DNA from: Candidatus Zymogenus saltonus
GTDB taxonomy: Bacteria > Desulfobacterota > Zymogenia > Zymogenales > Zymogenaceae
Direction of reading: 5' to 3'
Assembly (NCBI GenBank): GCA_016929395.1
Contig: JAFGIX010000010.1
Location: forward strand, 1 to 64,000
Length of the DNA: 64,000 nt
Below, piece after piece: positions 34,783-45,838 of the stretch. The stretch's first letter is position 1; each line of letters begins with the position of its first letter. The notes under the pieces were generated by a model. It worked only from the letters and a program-made list of their open reading frames with translations, did no database searches and was not told where the DNA came from. Both the position numbers and the translations under genes were made by a program.

Positions 34783-35438
34783 CAATTACCTCCCAGTCTC
34801 TCGTAGGTTGGGTCAAGTGAATGTGCCTTTTTAAACGCCTCTTCCGCCTCTTTGTCCCTTCCGAGAGACCAGAGGATTTTATAGTGGGAATAATGGCATC
34901 CGGCGCAATTCGGATTTATCTCGATCGACTTTTCTATGTCGGAAAGCGCCTTCACGCCGTCTCCCTTGATGAAGCGGGCGATGGCGCGGTTCGCGTACGC
35001 CACGTAGCTTTTCGAGTCGAGCTTTGTCACCATGTCCAGATCGGCTATCGCCTCGTCGAGTTTCTTTAGGGCAAGCTGGAGAAGGCCCCTCTCCAGATAC
35101 GCCTCCTTGAAGTCGGGCTTTAGCTCGATCGCCTTCGTGTAATCCTCAAGGGCGCTGTCATACTTTTTGAGGTAGGAAAGCGCGACCCCCCGACTGAAAT
35201 AGGCGTCGTATATGTCGGGATTGGTGGGGTTTCCCTCGATGGCAAGGGAGTAGAGCGATACCGCCTCCGCGTATTTCCCATCGTCCATCATCTCCTGCGC
35301 CTTGTCCCAGATGCTCTTTCCTCCCTCCTCGGATAAGGCCGTTCCCAGGGGGAAAAGGGCCGCAATGAACAGTAGAACTATCAATACCAAGAATTTCTTT
35401 AAAAACACGCTCTTTAAAAGTACGTTTCTAAAAAACAC
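34782..35438 (-). CDS. Exported tetratricopeptide-repeat protein
   Basis: A 218-residue protein with a signal peptide or N-terminal helix (about residues 14-35, FLVLIVLLFIAALFPLGTALSEE) followed by about five TPR motifs (AYFSRGVALSYLKKYDSALEDY and YLERGLLQLALKKLDEAI are two). TPR arrays mediate protein-protein contacts. The GTG start at 35438 follows GAGG. It leads a two-gene operon with the coupled membrane protein. Confidence 0.82.
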   Translation of the reverse strand: MFFRNVLLKSVFLKKFLVLIVLLFIAALFPLGTALSEEGGKSIWDKAQEMMDDGKYAEAVSLYSLAIEGNPTNPDIYDAYFSRGVALSYLKKYDSALEDYTKAIELKPDFKEAYLERGLLQLALKKLDEAIADLDMVTKLDSKSYVAYANRAIARFIKGDGVKALSDIEKSIEINPNCAGCHYSHYKILWSLGRDKEAEEAFKKAHSLDPTYERLGGN

Positions 35439-35531
35439 GATGTTTACCTCTCGTTTGTGCCGTTACCGATTCGCCTTGAAAAGCTCATATTTTCTTTTAC
35501 CACAACAGGTGGTGAAAAATCAAGCTAAAAC

Positions 35532-35865
35532 CTATGATTTCCCGGAAGCTCGACTCCTTTTGCCCGGGCCGAAAAGATACCTCCCGACCAAAAGCGATAT
35601 CTCGCCTATCAGCTCTTCGTCGTCGAACCTATCATTCTCGTACAGTACGAAGTGGTGCGTCATGGATTCGATCGTCCACGCGACGAGCCTTGCTGCAAGA
35701 TCCGGATTTATCGTCTTGACATTCGGGGCTTTTGAGACGGCCGTCTTAAGCTCCATAACCATGAACTCCTCGAACTCGGCGATAATATCCCCCAAAGGCC
35801 CTTCCCAGGGCGTCTCCTCGAAGATCACCCTGTCGGCGAGACCGACGATGGGCATGTCCCCTTGG
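35532..35865 (-). pseudogene. TetR-type regulator, C-terminal fragment
   Basis: In the minus-strand frame the stretch from about 35865 down to 35532 (FEETPWEGPLGDIIAEF, then AARLVAWTIESMTHHFVLYE and DDEELIGEISLLVGRYLFG) reads like the ligand-binding half of a TetR regulator. The DNA-binding half is missing: upstream of 35865 the frame switches to antisense of another coding remnant. An open frame continues to 36002 but is not regulator sequence. Confidence 0.65.
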
Positions 35866-35871
35866 AAGAAA

Positions 35872-36291
35872 ATGCTTGCCGACGTCTTGAGGTTCATCCC
35901 GGTTCCGGACAAGATCGTTGTGGAGATGGTGTCAAGGCTATGCAGCGGGAACAGGGACGACACCCTCCTGTACGAGCGGGTGGGCGAGGCGTTCTCCGCC
36001 ATCAGGAAAACGGCTGATGTAAAAAGTATAAGAAGATGGTTTATGAGAAACGTCTGGACATTGTCGCATTACGACTGGACGACCGGGCTTGTAAGTTTAA
36101 ATATCCCGATCCTCCTTATAAACAGCGACAACGACATGGTAAACTCCGTCAACGCGATGGGGCTTATCGAGAGACAGCTTCTCGACTGCCGCGGCTACAG
36201 GATCGTCGAGGGGGGAAGACACTTCTTCCAATACACAAGGTCGGAACGGGTAATAGAGCATATGGAGGAGTTCTATAGGGAAATCTCGTAA
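35872..36291 (+). pseudogene. Alpha/beta-hydrolase, C-terminal fragment
   Basis: In the plus-strand frame from about 35865 (MLADVLRFIPVPDKIVVEMV) to 36291 the sequence resembles the last third of an alpha/beta hydrolase: LNIPILLINSDNDMVNSVNA holds the acid residue and EGGRHFFQY the histidine of a triad. The nucleophile region is absent. The open frame runs back to 35302, but that part is antisense to the TetR fragment and TPR gene. It is probably a remnant, though an ATG at 35872 could give a 139-residue product. Confidence 0.6.
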
Positions 36292-36376
36292 TATTGGGTG
36301 TTCAATAGATACGATTTAGTGAGCTTGAGGTACAAGAGGGACAAGACAAAATATCCGTATGTAAAAAATATGGAGA

Positions 36377-36660
36377 TTGAACTCGGGAGATTGTCGTCAA
36401 GCCGATTACAACTCTTTTTTAATCGTCGGGAAAGAGGGAATACCGGTGACCGGAAACGGCAATATGTTTTTGTTGCAGCCGGGAGACAACAAATCAACGG
36501 GCATCGGGAAATCGGGGGTGCAGATTGTTTTATATCCAGTATTGCAAGTATGGCCAAGTACGGCAACTATAACAGGTTCGGAGAATGTGTCTCTCATCAG
36601 CGGCAATCAAGGGGTATGAGTGAAATCTGGAATTGGGAACAACAACGGGACCTTCAGTGA
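36377..36660 (+). pseudogene. Gene remnant interrupted by an in-frame TGA
   Basis: The frame from 36377 reads SFLIVGKEGIPVTGNGNMFLL and ends SLISGNQGV at a TGA (36617-36619), yet the same frame continues VKSGIGNNNGTFSD in the same style before running into the antisense of the stress-protein gene. Glycine/serine-rich, repeat-like content suggests part of a secreted or spike-type protein. There is no ATG and no ribosome binding site. I cannot assign a family. Confidence 0.35.
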
Positions 36661-37092
36661 TCAGGCAACCATCATAACGGGAATGTCCGTACATTCGACG
36701 ACCTTGACGGAGATATCGCCGACGAGCACCCTCCTGGGTCCGATCTTGCCGGTCTTCGGCATGACTATGAGATCGACCTTGTTTTTTTTCGCCTCCTCCG
36801 TAATCCTCGATGCGGGCTCTCCCTCGACGATATCAATAAAGACCTTCATCATGTTGTTAGGCGCGGTCTTCTTGATTGAGTAGAGCATCTTGTATCTATC
36901 TTCCTCCAGCTCCTTTCTCTGCTCTTCCCGCTCAAGATCGGAGATCTCTTCCACGGCGTTAAGGGATTTTGTTTTTATAACGTTAAACAGTATGATTTCG
37001 GAATTGTGGACAATGGCGAGCTCATAGGCAATCTTGATGGCGTTTTCGGATTTCTCCTTTGTCTCTATGGGAACCATAATCCTTTTAAACAT
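36661..37092 (-). CDS. Universal stress protein (UspA family)
   Basis: A 143-residue protein with the UspA fold: FKRIMVPIETKEKSENAIKIAYELA at the start and VDLIVMPKTGKIG near residue 107. The usual ATP-binding G-x2-G-x9-G-S/T pattern is not clear (GKIGPRRVLVGDIS), so it may bind ATP weakly or not at all. It lies 36 bases downstream of the V-ATPase subunit D gene and could be the last gene of that operon. Confidence 0.88.
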   Translation of the reverse strand: MFKRIMVPIETKEKSENAIKIAYELAIVHNSEIILFNVIKTKSLNAVEEISDLEREEQRKELEEDRYKMLYSIKKTAPNNMMKVFIDIVEGEPASRITEEAKKNKVDLIVMPKTGKIGPRRVLVGDISVKVVECTDIPVMMVA

Positions 37093-37128
37093 CCGGACAC
37101 CTCTTTGAAAGACTTATATTTTTATATT

Positions 37129-37767
37129 TTACAAGGGGGGTGCTTTCTCGGCCAGTTTGGCCTTTACCCTTTTCATCTGGAAAAACGCCTCCCGCTCCTT
37201 TTCCGCGAGGTTGTCCTCTAAAAATTTCAGCGTCTCCTCGTACTGGGGAATAAAGATGTTTTCGAGGGCGTTAACTCTTTTCTGGGTCTTTTTGAGTTCG
37301 ATGGCGAGCCTCCACACGGCCACCTCCACCTCCGTAAGCTCCACGATCCTCTCCAGCGCCTCCCTGAATCTCGTCGCCGCCTCATCGACGGAGCTCTCGG
37401 TCCCGCCGGGGTAGAAGTAGGGTCTCTTTTCCGTCTTGGTAATGTCGATAATCGGCACGACCACCCCCATGATGGTCCTGTCGGTGATCTTCATCGAAAT
37501 ATCCGGCATAACGGCCATCGACACAGCCTCCACCTTGTTGACCCCCATCCTCATCAGCGCGCGCCTCAGGGCCTTATAGGCCTTGGAGAGTACCTCCTCC
37601 GCATTTGTCCTTGCACGCCTCACATCCTCGATCATGTGCATGACCTCCATGACGAGGATCTCCCGCTTCTGGTCGAGGAGCTGGTAGCCGTCCTTGGCGA
37701 ACTCCAGCTGCCCCTTGATCTTTATGAGGTTGCTCTTTGTGGGTGAAACGTTAAGCTTGTTTGCCAT
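37129..37767 (-). CDS. atpD: V/A-type ATPase subunit D (central stalk)
   Basis: A 212-residue coiled-coil subunit starting MANKLNVSPTKSNLIKIKGQL, the family N terminus, with the closing coil near residues 155-205. It is the rotor shaft that turns inside the A3B3 head. ATG at 37767 is preferred over a TTG six bases earlier. It starts seven bases after the atpB stop. Confidence 0.96.
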   Translation of the reverse strand: MANKLNVSPTKSNLIKIKGQLEFAKDGYQLLDQKREILVMEVMHMIEDVRRARTNAEEVLSKAYKALRRALMRMGVNKVEAVSMAVMPDISMKITDRTIMGVVVPIIDITKTEKRPYFYPGGTESSVDEAATRFREALERIVELTEVEVAVWRLAIELKKTQKRVNALENIFIPQYEETLKFLEDNLAEKEREAFFQMKRVKAKLAEKAPPL

Positions 37768-37773
37768 ATACAA

Positions 37774-39159
37774 TTACTCCAAAGGTGACGGCATATATTT
37801 TTCGATCTGCTCTTCCTTGACCCTCACGAGCTCCGCCCTGGGAAGGATCGAGACGAGTTCCCATCCGAGCTCCAGGCTATGGAATATCGAGCGGTCTTCG
37901 TCCATCCCCTGGGAGATGAACCTCTTTTCAAACTGTTCGCCGAATTCGAGATACTTCTTGTCCACCTTGGAAAGCTCATCCTCGCCGATGACCGAGGCGA
38001 GCATCTCCACCTGCTTCGTGGTGGCGTAGGCGGAATAAAGTTGGCTTGAGAGGTTCATGTGATCCTCCCTCGTCCTCCCCTCCCCTATCCCGTCGTTCAT
38101 GAGCCTTGAAAGAGACGGCAGGACGTTGATGGGGGGGTAGATCCCCTTCTTATCGAGGTCCCGGGAGAGGACTATCTGCCCCTCGGTGATGTATCCCGAA
38201 AGGTCTGGGATCGGGTGGGTGATGTCGTCGTTCGGCATGGTCAGGATCGGTATCTGGGTGATGGAGCCGGCTCTCCCCTTGATCTTCCCCGCCCGCTCGA
38301 ATATGGACGAAAGGTCGGAGTAGAGGTAGCCCGGGTATCCTTTCCTGCTGGGGACCTCCCCCTTCGAGGTGGAAATCTCCCTCAGGCTCTCGCAGTAGTT
38401 CGTCATATCGGTGATCACTACAAGGACGTGCATCCCCTTGTCGAAGGCGAGATACTCCGCCATCGTAAGGGCGCACCGGGGCGTTACGAGGCGTTCGATG
38501 GACGGGTCGTCTGCGAGGTTCAGAAACATCACCACGTTTTTCAAGGCCCCGCTCTCCTGGAAGCTTTTTCTGAAGACGTCCGCCACGTCGTGCTTTACTC
38601 CCACCGCCGCAAAGACCACTGCGAACTCCTCCTCCTCTCCCAGTATCTTCGCCTGCCTGACGATCTGGGCCGCAAGCTGGTTGTGGGGAAGCCCCGAGCC
38701 GGAGAATATCGGGAGCTTCTGCCCGCGGACCAGGGTGTTCATCTGGTCAATGGTCGAGATGCCGGTCTGGATGAAATCGCGGGGATATTCCCTTATTATC
38801 GGGTTTATGGGGGCGCCGTTTATGTCCCTATGTATCGTGGTGATCGGCTCGGCGCCGCCGTCGATCGGGCTGCCCAGGCCGTTAAAGACCCTTCCCAGCA
38901 TATCGGATGATACCGGAAGTCTCAACGGCTCGCCCAGAAACCTCACCCTGCTCCCGGTGATGCTAAGGCCACTCGTCCCCTCGAAAACCTCCACCACCGC
39001 GAGATTGCTGCTGATCTCCAGCACCCTTCCGTGGAGCCTGTTGCCGTCGGGAGATGTTATCTCCACCATCTCCTCGAATCCCACGTCTTTTATCCCCTCG
39101 ATAAAGATCAACGGGCCTTTGATCTTCTGAAGACCTACATATTCTTTTACAACCGCCAT
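37774..39159 (-). CDS. atpB: V/A-type ATPase subunit B
   Basis: A 461-residue non-catalytic regulatory subunit. [18 protein letters not shown] near residue 150 is the degenerate P-loop region typical of B subunits, and [17 protein letters not shown] near residue 400 is conserved. It alternates with subunit A in the head. ATG at 39159 follows GGAG; the GTG three bases upstream is the alternative. Confidence 0.97.
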   Translation of the reverse strand: MAVVKEYVGLQKIKGPLIFIEGIKDVGFEEMVEITSPDGNRLHGRVLEISSNLAVVEVFEGTSGLSITGSRVRFLGEPLRLPVSSDMLGRVFNGLGSPIDGGAEPITTIHRDINGAPINPIIREYPRDFIQTGISTIDQMNTLVRGQKLPIFSGSGLPHNQLAAQIVRQAKILGEEEEFAVVFAAVGVKHDVADVFRKSFQESGALKNVVMFLNLADDPSIERLVTPRCALTMAEYLAFDKGMHVLVVITDMTNYCESLREISTSKGEVPSRKGYPGYLYSDLSSIFERAGKIKGRAGSITQIPILTMPNDDITHPIPDLSGYITEGQIVLSRDLDKKGIYPPINVLPSLSRLMNDGIGEGRTREDHMNLSSQLYSAYATTKQVEMLASVIGEDELSKVDKKYLEFGEQFEKRFISQGMDEDRSIFHSLELGWELVSILPRAELVRVKEEQIEKYMPSPLE

Positions 39160-39176
39160 CACTTCAACTCCTTTGA

Positions 39177-40937
<1,761 letters not shown>

Positions 40938-40943
40938 CTCTCC

Positions 40944-41561
40944 TTATTCAAAAAGAATCTCGGAAATCCTGACCCTTATCTCGTTCCTCTTCCTGTCGAG
41001 GATGCTGTCAAAGGTGTTGTCAATAGAGACCTTGCCCCCCTTCTCCCGAACGATCACCCCTCCCATATCCTCCGAAACCTCGTTTAACGTTATCTTCAAT
41101 CCCTTCTTTTTCGTGTTCTTGGCTATCCTCTGTACGATCTCGTTTGTGAGCGCCAATCCCTCCCCCTCGTAGACATCGACCGTAAACTCCTTCCCCTCAA
41201 GCTCCGCTATGGAGGATTCGACCTGTTTTATGAGTATATCCTTGTACTTCTTAGTCTTCTTCAGCTCGTTGAACTCCTGCCGCGCCCTGCGAAATGTCTC
41301 CTCTATCAACGTCTCTTTGGAGTTCAAGACGATCTTCTTCACCTCCATCTCGGCGGTGGAGAGGAGCTTCTGTTTTTCCTTTTCCCCCAGCTGTTTTCCG
41401 GTATGGATTATCCTGTCGGAGTTCTCCTTCGCCCTGCTTTTAGCATCCTCCATGATCTTCTTCTTAGTTTCCTCTGCGCTCTGGATAATCCACTCCGTTT
41501 TGTCCTTCGACTCGTTCAAGACGATCTGTCCCAGGCTGTCAACAGACTCCAAGGGTGCCAT
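40944..41561 (-). CDS. atpE: V/A-type ATPase subunit E (peripheral stalk)
   Basis: A 205-residue subunit with a long N-terminal helix rich in Lys/Glu and a globular C-terminal domain (GGVIVREKGGKVSIDNTFDSILDR near residue 173) that binds the top of the head. With subunit H/G it forms the stator stalk. ATG at 41561 after GAGAGGA is preferred over the TTG at 41576. Confidence 0.93.
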   Translation of the reverse strand: MAPLESVDSLGQIVLNESKDKTEWIIQSAEETKKKIMEDAKSRAKENSDRIIHTGKQLGEKEKQKLLSTAEMEVKKIVLNSKETLIEETFRRARQEFNELKKTKKYKDILIKQVESSIAELEGKEFTVDVYEGEGLALTNEIVQRIAKNTKKKGLKITLNEVSEDMGGVIVREKGGKVSIDNTFDSILDRKRNEIRVRISEILFE

Positions 41562-41589
41562 TTGCCGTCCTCTCAATAAATCCTTAAAA

Positions 41590-41895
41590 TCAGATCTTTA
41601 TCCCTATTGCGCTCTTTACCAGATCAGAAATGGTGATCTTGTCTTCGAGGGAGCCGCCGATGTCTGGAATCTCCACCAGGAGGGGGAGATTCCTGTTTAT
41701 GATGATATTTTCTATCTCCGGCCTTATCTCCTGGGCCACCCTCTCCGTTATCAGGATGATCCCTATCCTTTCCGACTCCACGGCCTCGTTGAGAGCCATC
41801 AGTCCTTCCCTGGAGTTGTTGACGCTCCTGCCGTTTATTCCCGCGAGGGAAAAGCCTATAACGGTATCGCTGTCGCCGATTACGAAAAATTCCAT
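41590..41895 (-). CDS. atpF: V/A-type ATPase subunit F
   Basis: A 101-residue protein beginning MEFFVIGDSDTVIGFSLAGI, the subunit F signature, with ILITERVAQEI near residue 46 and LPLLVEIPDI near residue 68. It binds subunit D in the central shaft. It lies 28 bases upstream of atpE and 19 after atpK. Confidence 0.95.
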   Translation of the reverse strand: MEFFVIGDSDTVIGFSLAGINGRSVNNSREGLMALNEAVESERIGIILITERVAQEIRPEIENIIINRNLPLLVEIPDIGGSLEDKITISDLVKSAIGIKI

Positions 41896-41914
41896 TTCAC
41901 TTCCCGCTTCGTCA

Positions 41915-42325
41915 TTAACCGAGCTTGCCGAGGATCATGATCGATATGATCAGTCCGTAGATACAGACTCCCTCCGCCAGTCCGACGAAGATAAGGGCAC
42001 GGCCCGCGAGGTCCGGCTTTTCGCTCAACGCCCCCATGGCGGCGGAGCCGACGCCGCTGACCGCGATCCCCCCGGCGATACAGGAAAAGCCGGTTGCCAG
42101 GGCCGCCGCGATGTATCCCCAAGACTTCACCTGATCGGATACGCCCCCGCCCCCGGTGCCCGTCGCCACATCGTGGGATGGAGGAGCACCCTCGGTTTCG
42201 GTATCGGTCTGAAATCCGTAACTCTCGGTGGGCGTTAAAATTCCGAACATCATTACGCCGGTCATTCCGGTAACAAGCAAGACGTTCAGCAATATCAGTC
42301 CTATAACTATCTTTTTGATCTTCAT
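41915..42325 (-). CDS. atpK: V/A-type ATPase proteolipid subunit K (c-ring)
   Basis: A 136-residue proteolipid. An N-terminal hydrophobic segment (residues 1-32) looks like a signal peptide, as in Thermus AtpK; a polar Gly/Thr linker follows; then one hairpin, AAALATGFSCIAGGIAVSGV and LIFVGLAEGVCIYGLIISIM. Glu in LAEGVCIYGL is the ion-carrying carboxylate. The residues next to it (AEGV, not ES/ET) and the lack of Gln in the first helix look proton-type, but this is only a motif argument. Confidence 0.93.
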   Translation of the reverse strand: MKIKKIVIGLILLNVLLVTGMTGVMMFGILTPTESYGFQTDTETEGAPPSHDVATGTGGGGVSDQVKSWGYIAAALATGFSCIAGGIAVSGVGSAAMGALSEKPDLAGRALIFVGLAEGVCIYGLIISIMILGKLG

Positions 42326-42353
42326 GAAACAACTCCTTTTTTATTTTATGACT

Positions 42354-44339
42354 CTATTTTTCTTCGCCGAAGGCCCCTACCTTCATGGGAGAGAATATCT
42401 TTCCCTCCCCCCTGTAAAATTTACCGAAGAACTCGTAATATATAAGCCTTACAGATTGTATCGACACCACGAGGCCTTCGAGGACGATAACAAGCGCGTT
42501 TCCCCCTATCATCATCGATATAGAGGCCAGCCCGTACGTATCCCCCTTTTTCAACATCTCCACCAGCATCAGGATCGCCCCCATCAGCGCCACGTGGGCC
42601 AGGGAAAAGGCGGCCACCCTGATAAACGAGACGCTGTTCGAGAGAAAACCGGTGCAGGTGTCCAGGACCTCCACCAGAGACCCGAGGAAATACTCCCCAG
42701 TCTTCTTTATCAGCGGCCTCTTGTTGGAAAAGAGGTGATAAATCGGCTCCCTCAAGAAGATGATCAAGAGGGGAACCCCCACGATCGAGATTATCCCCCA
42801 CGTAGGTATTTTCACGGCTTCCGGCTTGGCGAACGAGACCACGACTACGAAGATCGCCCCCCAGTAGAAGATCGTTCCCACGAGACCGTGGTTCTCTAAA
42901 AGCCCCACCTCGAAGTCCCTTGCCCTGATGGAGTTTATGATATTAATAATAAGCCCGATGCTGATGAAGAATATCCCGAAGGCTATGGCCGAGACCATCA
43001 ACGAATCGATATTCTCCATCGGGCTGAAGACAAATCCGTAGTGGATTGCGTGGTAGCCGAAGAGTTCGCCGAAGATCACGCCGAAAAACATCGAGGAGAC
43101 CCCGGCGATGTTCAAGATGCTCCCGAGGTCCTTGGCGGCCTTGTATTTTTTCTTTACCAAAAGTCCGATGAGAAAGAGACAGAGCCCGTGGCCGATGTCC
43201 CCGAACATTACACCGAAGAGTATTATGAACGCCATCCCGATTATCGAGGAGGGCTCGATCTCGTTGTAGTTCGGGGGGCCGTAGGTGGTAACGAGGGTCT
43301 CGAAGGGGGCCAGGAACTTCGGGTTTTTGAATATCACCGGGACCTTGACCCTGCCTGTTCTCACCTCCTCGATCTCCTCCGGTCTCGTCGTGCTCAAATA
43401 GAAGGGATTTTTCAGGGTGGCTTTCAATGCCTTTTCGAGTTTGTCGGCGTTCTCCTCGGCCACCCAGCCGGTAATGAGGGCCGTGCTCTCGGAGATACCC
43501 ATCGACTTAACCGCCTTGAGGATATCGAGATTCGTCTCGAGGTGCTCCTTAGTCTTCAATATCTCTCCCCTCTCGGTCCATCCGAAGCCCCTCAGCTTGT
43601 TTTCGCTCTCCGTAATCCTGATCTTTATGTTCTCTATTCTGGCCTCGATCTCCTGTATCGCCTCCTCGGGATTTCCTTTACAGTCCTGAGGAAGCGGCAC
43701 GGGCTCAAATCCCAGGTTTCTTATTTCGCCCATGAGCTTGTCGGCGTCCTCGGCAAGGCAAAAGACAGCCCCCAGCTCTCGATCGCCCCTGGTATCAAGC
43801 TGGATATAGGAGGTGTATTTTGTCGTAACATATTCTTCGAGGCTGCGGGAGACCTTCAACGGGAAGTAGCCGAGCGACATGTGAAGTACCTTTAAGGATC
43901 GCATCCTTTCAAGATCGGCGTTTATCCCGATCATGTTTTTTGCCTTCTTTAGATTATCCTCTTCGGATACGAGCATATCCCTCAGGGAGAGGACTTGATC
44001 GCCTATGGACTTTATCCGGTTGTAGTAGCCCTCGATCTTATCCTCGAGGGCGTCGATATCTTTCAGGGGATTTACGTCGAAATTGCCGGGAGCTATTGGG
44101 GCGTCTTTGGGGATTTCGGTGTCTTCTATTATCTCGTCGAGCTGTCTCTTGGCGGTCTGGTACCGGGAGACAACCTCGAGCTCCTCTCCCGGCGTCCAGC
44201 CCATATCCAGCAGGCCCGGCGTCTGCCCGACCTCTTCCAGGTGCATTATGCCGAGTCGGCCTATCTCCTTGGTCACAACGGCAAGGTCCCTATCGAGGAT
44301 AAGGATATTGGCCCTAATCATTGGCACGGGACGAAACAT
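42354..44339 (-). CDS. atpI: V/A-type ATPase subunit I (a-type stator)
   Basis: A 661-residue subunit: a ~320-residue cytoplasmic N-terminal half with coiled coils (PVPMIRANILILDRDLAVVTKEIGRLG start), then about eight membrane helices. PSSIIGMAFIILFGVMFGDIGHG near residue 360 and SFIRVAAFSLAHVALMGAI near residue 570 are family signatures; the arginine in FIRVAAF is the half-channel arginine. It links the c-ring to the peripheral stalks. Confidence 0.97.
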   Translation of the reverse strand: MFRPVPMIRANILILDRDLAVVTKEIGRLGIMHLEEVGQTPGLLDMGWTPGEELEVVSRYQTAKRQLDEIIEDTEIPKDAPIAPGNFDVNPLKDIDALEDKIEGYYNRIKSIGDQVLSLRDMLVSEEDNLKKAKNMIGINADLERMRSLKVLHMSLGYFPLKVSRSLEEYVTTKYTSYIQLDTRGDRELGAVFCLAEDADKLMGEIRNLGFEPVPLPQDCKGNPEEAIQEIEARIENIKIRITESENKLRGFGWTERGEILKTKEHLETNLDILKAVKSMGISESTALITGWVAEENADKLEKALKATLKNPFYLSTTRPEEIEEVRTGRVKVPVIFKNPKFLAPFETLVTTYGPPNYNEIEPSSIIGMAFIILFGVMFGDIGHGLCLFLIGLLVKKKYKAAKDLGSILNIAGVSSMFFGVIFGELFGYHAIHYGFVFSPMENIDSLMVSAIAFGIFFISIGLIINIINSIRARDFEVGLLENHGLVGTIFYWGAIFVVVVSFAKPEAVKIPTWGIISIVGVPLLIIFLREPIYHLFSNKRPLIKKTGEYFLGSLVEVLDTCTGFLSNSVSFIRVAAFSLAHVALMGAILMLVEMLKKGDTYGLASISMMIGGNALVIVLEGLVVSIQSVRLIYYEFFGKFYRGEGKIFSPMKVGAFGEEK

Positions 44340-44641
44340 CTATTTACCCTTTCGGCATTTGGATTTTAAAGCAATTAAGCCTTTAGTGGCTTCAAAAAAT
44401 AACTTCTTACCCAATAGAATCTCTTCTGAAATTGTGCCGCCTGGGACAATTTTCGCTCAGCCGATTTTCAGATCACCGTTTTACAGGTTGCTAATTTGCA
44501 GTTCTCTTTTAGATCGCGCTTTCAGGTCGCGTGCTTTTAGTTCAATATTCCACTCCAGATCAACAGGGTAGCTACAATTATATTTCATTTAGGTTCCAAA
44601 TTCAATTCATTCACATATCAAACAAAGAAAAAAAGCTTCGC
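44340..44641. other. Intergenic gap inside the V-ATPase operon
   Basis: 302 bases between atpC and atpI hold no gene and no clear hairpin with a T-run. It is AT-rich and the only large gap in an otherwise tight operon, so an internal promoter for atpI is conceivable but none stands out. Confidence 0.4.
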
Positions 44642-45682
44642 CTACATGACAAGGCTTGCCGATATTTCATCTTCGGCAAGGTTGTGTCTTTTCCCCTCGG
44701 CTATACACTTGAGGTTTCCCACCTCGAGCTCCTTTAAGGCGAGGTAGCCGATGATTGTGCCGATATTGAACGGAGAGCCCGAAAGAACTTTCCTGGCGCT
44801 GGCCGCCATGATGCGGTTCAGGCCCATCTCCAGCTCCGGTAGATCGCCGTAACTCCCCACGTGTCTCCCGTAATATGAGCTGTTTATTATGTCCCTGTAG
44901 TCCTCTTCGGTGGCCCGGGTCAAGGACTCCAACTCCGTTTTTGCAAGCCTGTATCTTATCGGGATGATCATCGATTTTACAGCATCCGAGGGCACATCGT
45001 AATAGAGCCTGTATCTCAAGGTCCCCATGATGTTGAAACAATCTATAATGGTGCCGATATAGCCCTTCATGATCTTCTCGTCGTTGCCCGTCAGGTTCTT
45101 GAGATTTTCGAACATACTGAAATAATATGTCTCGTCCATGGGGCGCTCGAGCAGGACCGTCCTCCTGTCTTTCACAAAAAGGGGGAGCACCTGCCTCAGC
45201 GATATTCCATATCGGGTTGAGCCCAGATCGGACACAAACTCGTCGACGTCTTTGCTGTTTATCAGCCTATCGTAATCTATATTGGAAAGACCGTTGGTCG
45301 GAATCAGCGCATCGCTTATCAAAACGGGGCTTATACCCTTGAACTTCCCCCTCAATATGATCTTGAGGTTTTCCACCTCCAGCCTCGAGATGAGATGAGC
45401 TATAAAGGTGTTTTCTTTTTTTGACGTGAAGAACTTGAGTATGGTCTTGTAGGTGGCGATTAGGCTCCTGTCGAAGGCCCTGGTGACCTCCGTAATCTCC
45501 GCCTCGCCGGAGCCGAGTCCCAAGAGCGTATCTCCGTAGTCGGTATCGATCAGGGCCTTGACAAACGCGTCGAGCTGGGTGGTCTCCATGAGCTGTTTGT
45601 ACCTTGCCCCGTCGAAGAGGCGGCTTTTCATGCCCCTTATCTTGGCGTTGATAAAGGAATATTTTTCTACTTCAAGCAACAT
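44642..45682 (-). CDS. atpC: V/A-type ATPase subunit C (d-type)
   Basis: A 346-residue subunit of the vATP-synt_AC39 family: YSFINAKIRGMKSRLFDG near residue 8, LEVENLKIILRGKFKG near residue 100, and a C-terminal GTIIGYLALKELEVGNLKCIAEGK that is the family's closing motif. It sits on the c-ring and carries the central shaft. The gene is second in transcription order. Confidence 0.96.
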   Translation of the reverse strand: MLLEVEKYSFINAKIRGMKSRLFDGARYKQLMETTQLDAFVKALIDTDYGDTLLGLGSGEAEITEVTRAFDRSLIATYKTILKFFTSKKENTFIAHLISRLEVENLKIILRGKFKGISPVLISDALIPTNGLSNIDYDRLINSKDVDEFVSDLGSTRYGISLRQVLPLFVKDRRTVLLERPMDETYYFSMFENLKNLTGNDEKIMKGYIGTIIDCFNIMGTLRYRLYYDVPSDAVKSMIIPIRYRLAKTELESLTRATEEDYRDIINSSYYGRHVGSYGDLPELEMGLNRIMAASARKVLSGSPFNIGTIIGYLALKELEVGNLKCIAEGKRHNLAEDEISASLVM

Positions 45683-45735
45683 ATATTTTCAATCAATCCT
45701 TATACGATCAATCCGATCACAATAACACCGGTTTA

Positions 45736-45838
45736 ACAGCCCCGCCTCACCCCAGCCCCCCCTACCAAATTGCCCCAACCCCCCAACCCCCCCCTATCAA
45801 ATTGACCCGACCCCCACAACAAAATTGACCCGACCCGA
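45736..45838. repeat. C-rich short repeats upstream of atpC
   Basis: Between atpC and atpH, phrases such as CCCCAACC and AAATTGACCCGACCC recur two to four times. The same style (CCCCGACCC, AAATTGCCCGACCC) returns at 46206-46307 on the other side of atpH, so the short atpH gene is flanked by related C-rich repeats. Confidence 0.6.

Noticed and set aside
35302-36291. A single 329-residue plus-strand protein
   Set aside because: Only the last ~140 residues look like a real protein; the first part is antisense to the TPR gene and to the TetR fragment.
38215-38910. 231-codon open frame on the plus strand
   Set aside because: Antisense to atpB; His/Arg/Gly-rich shadow composition, no ribosome binding site.
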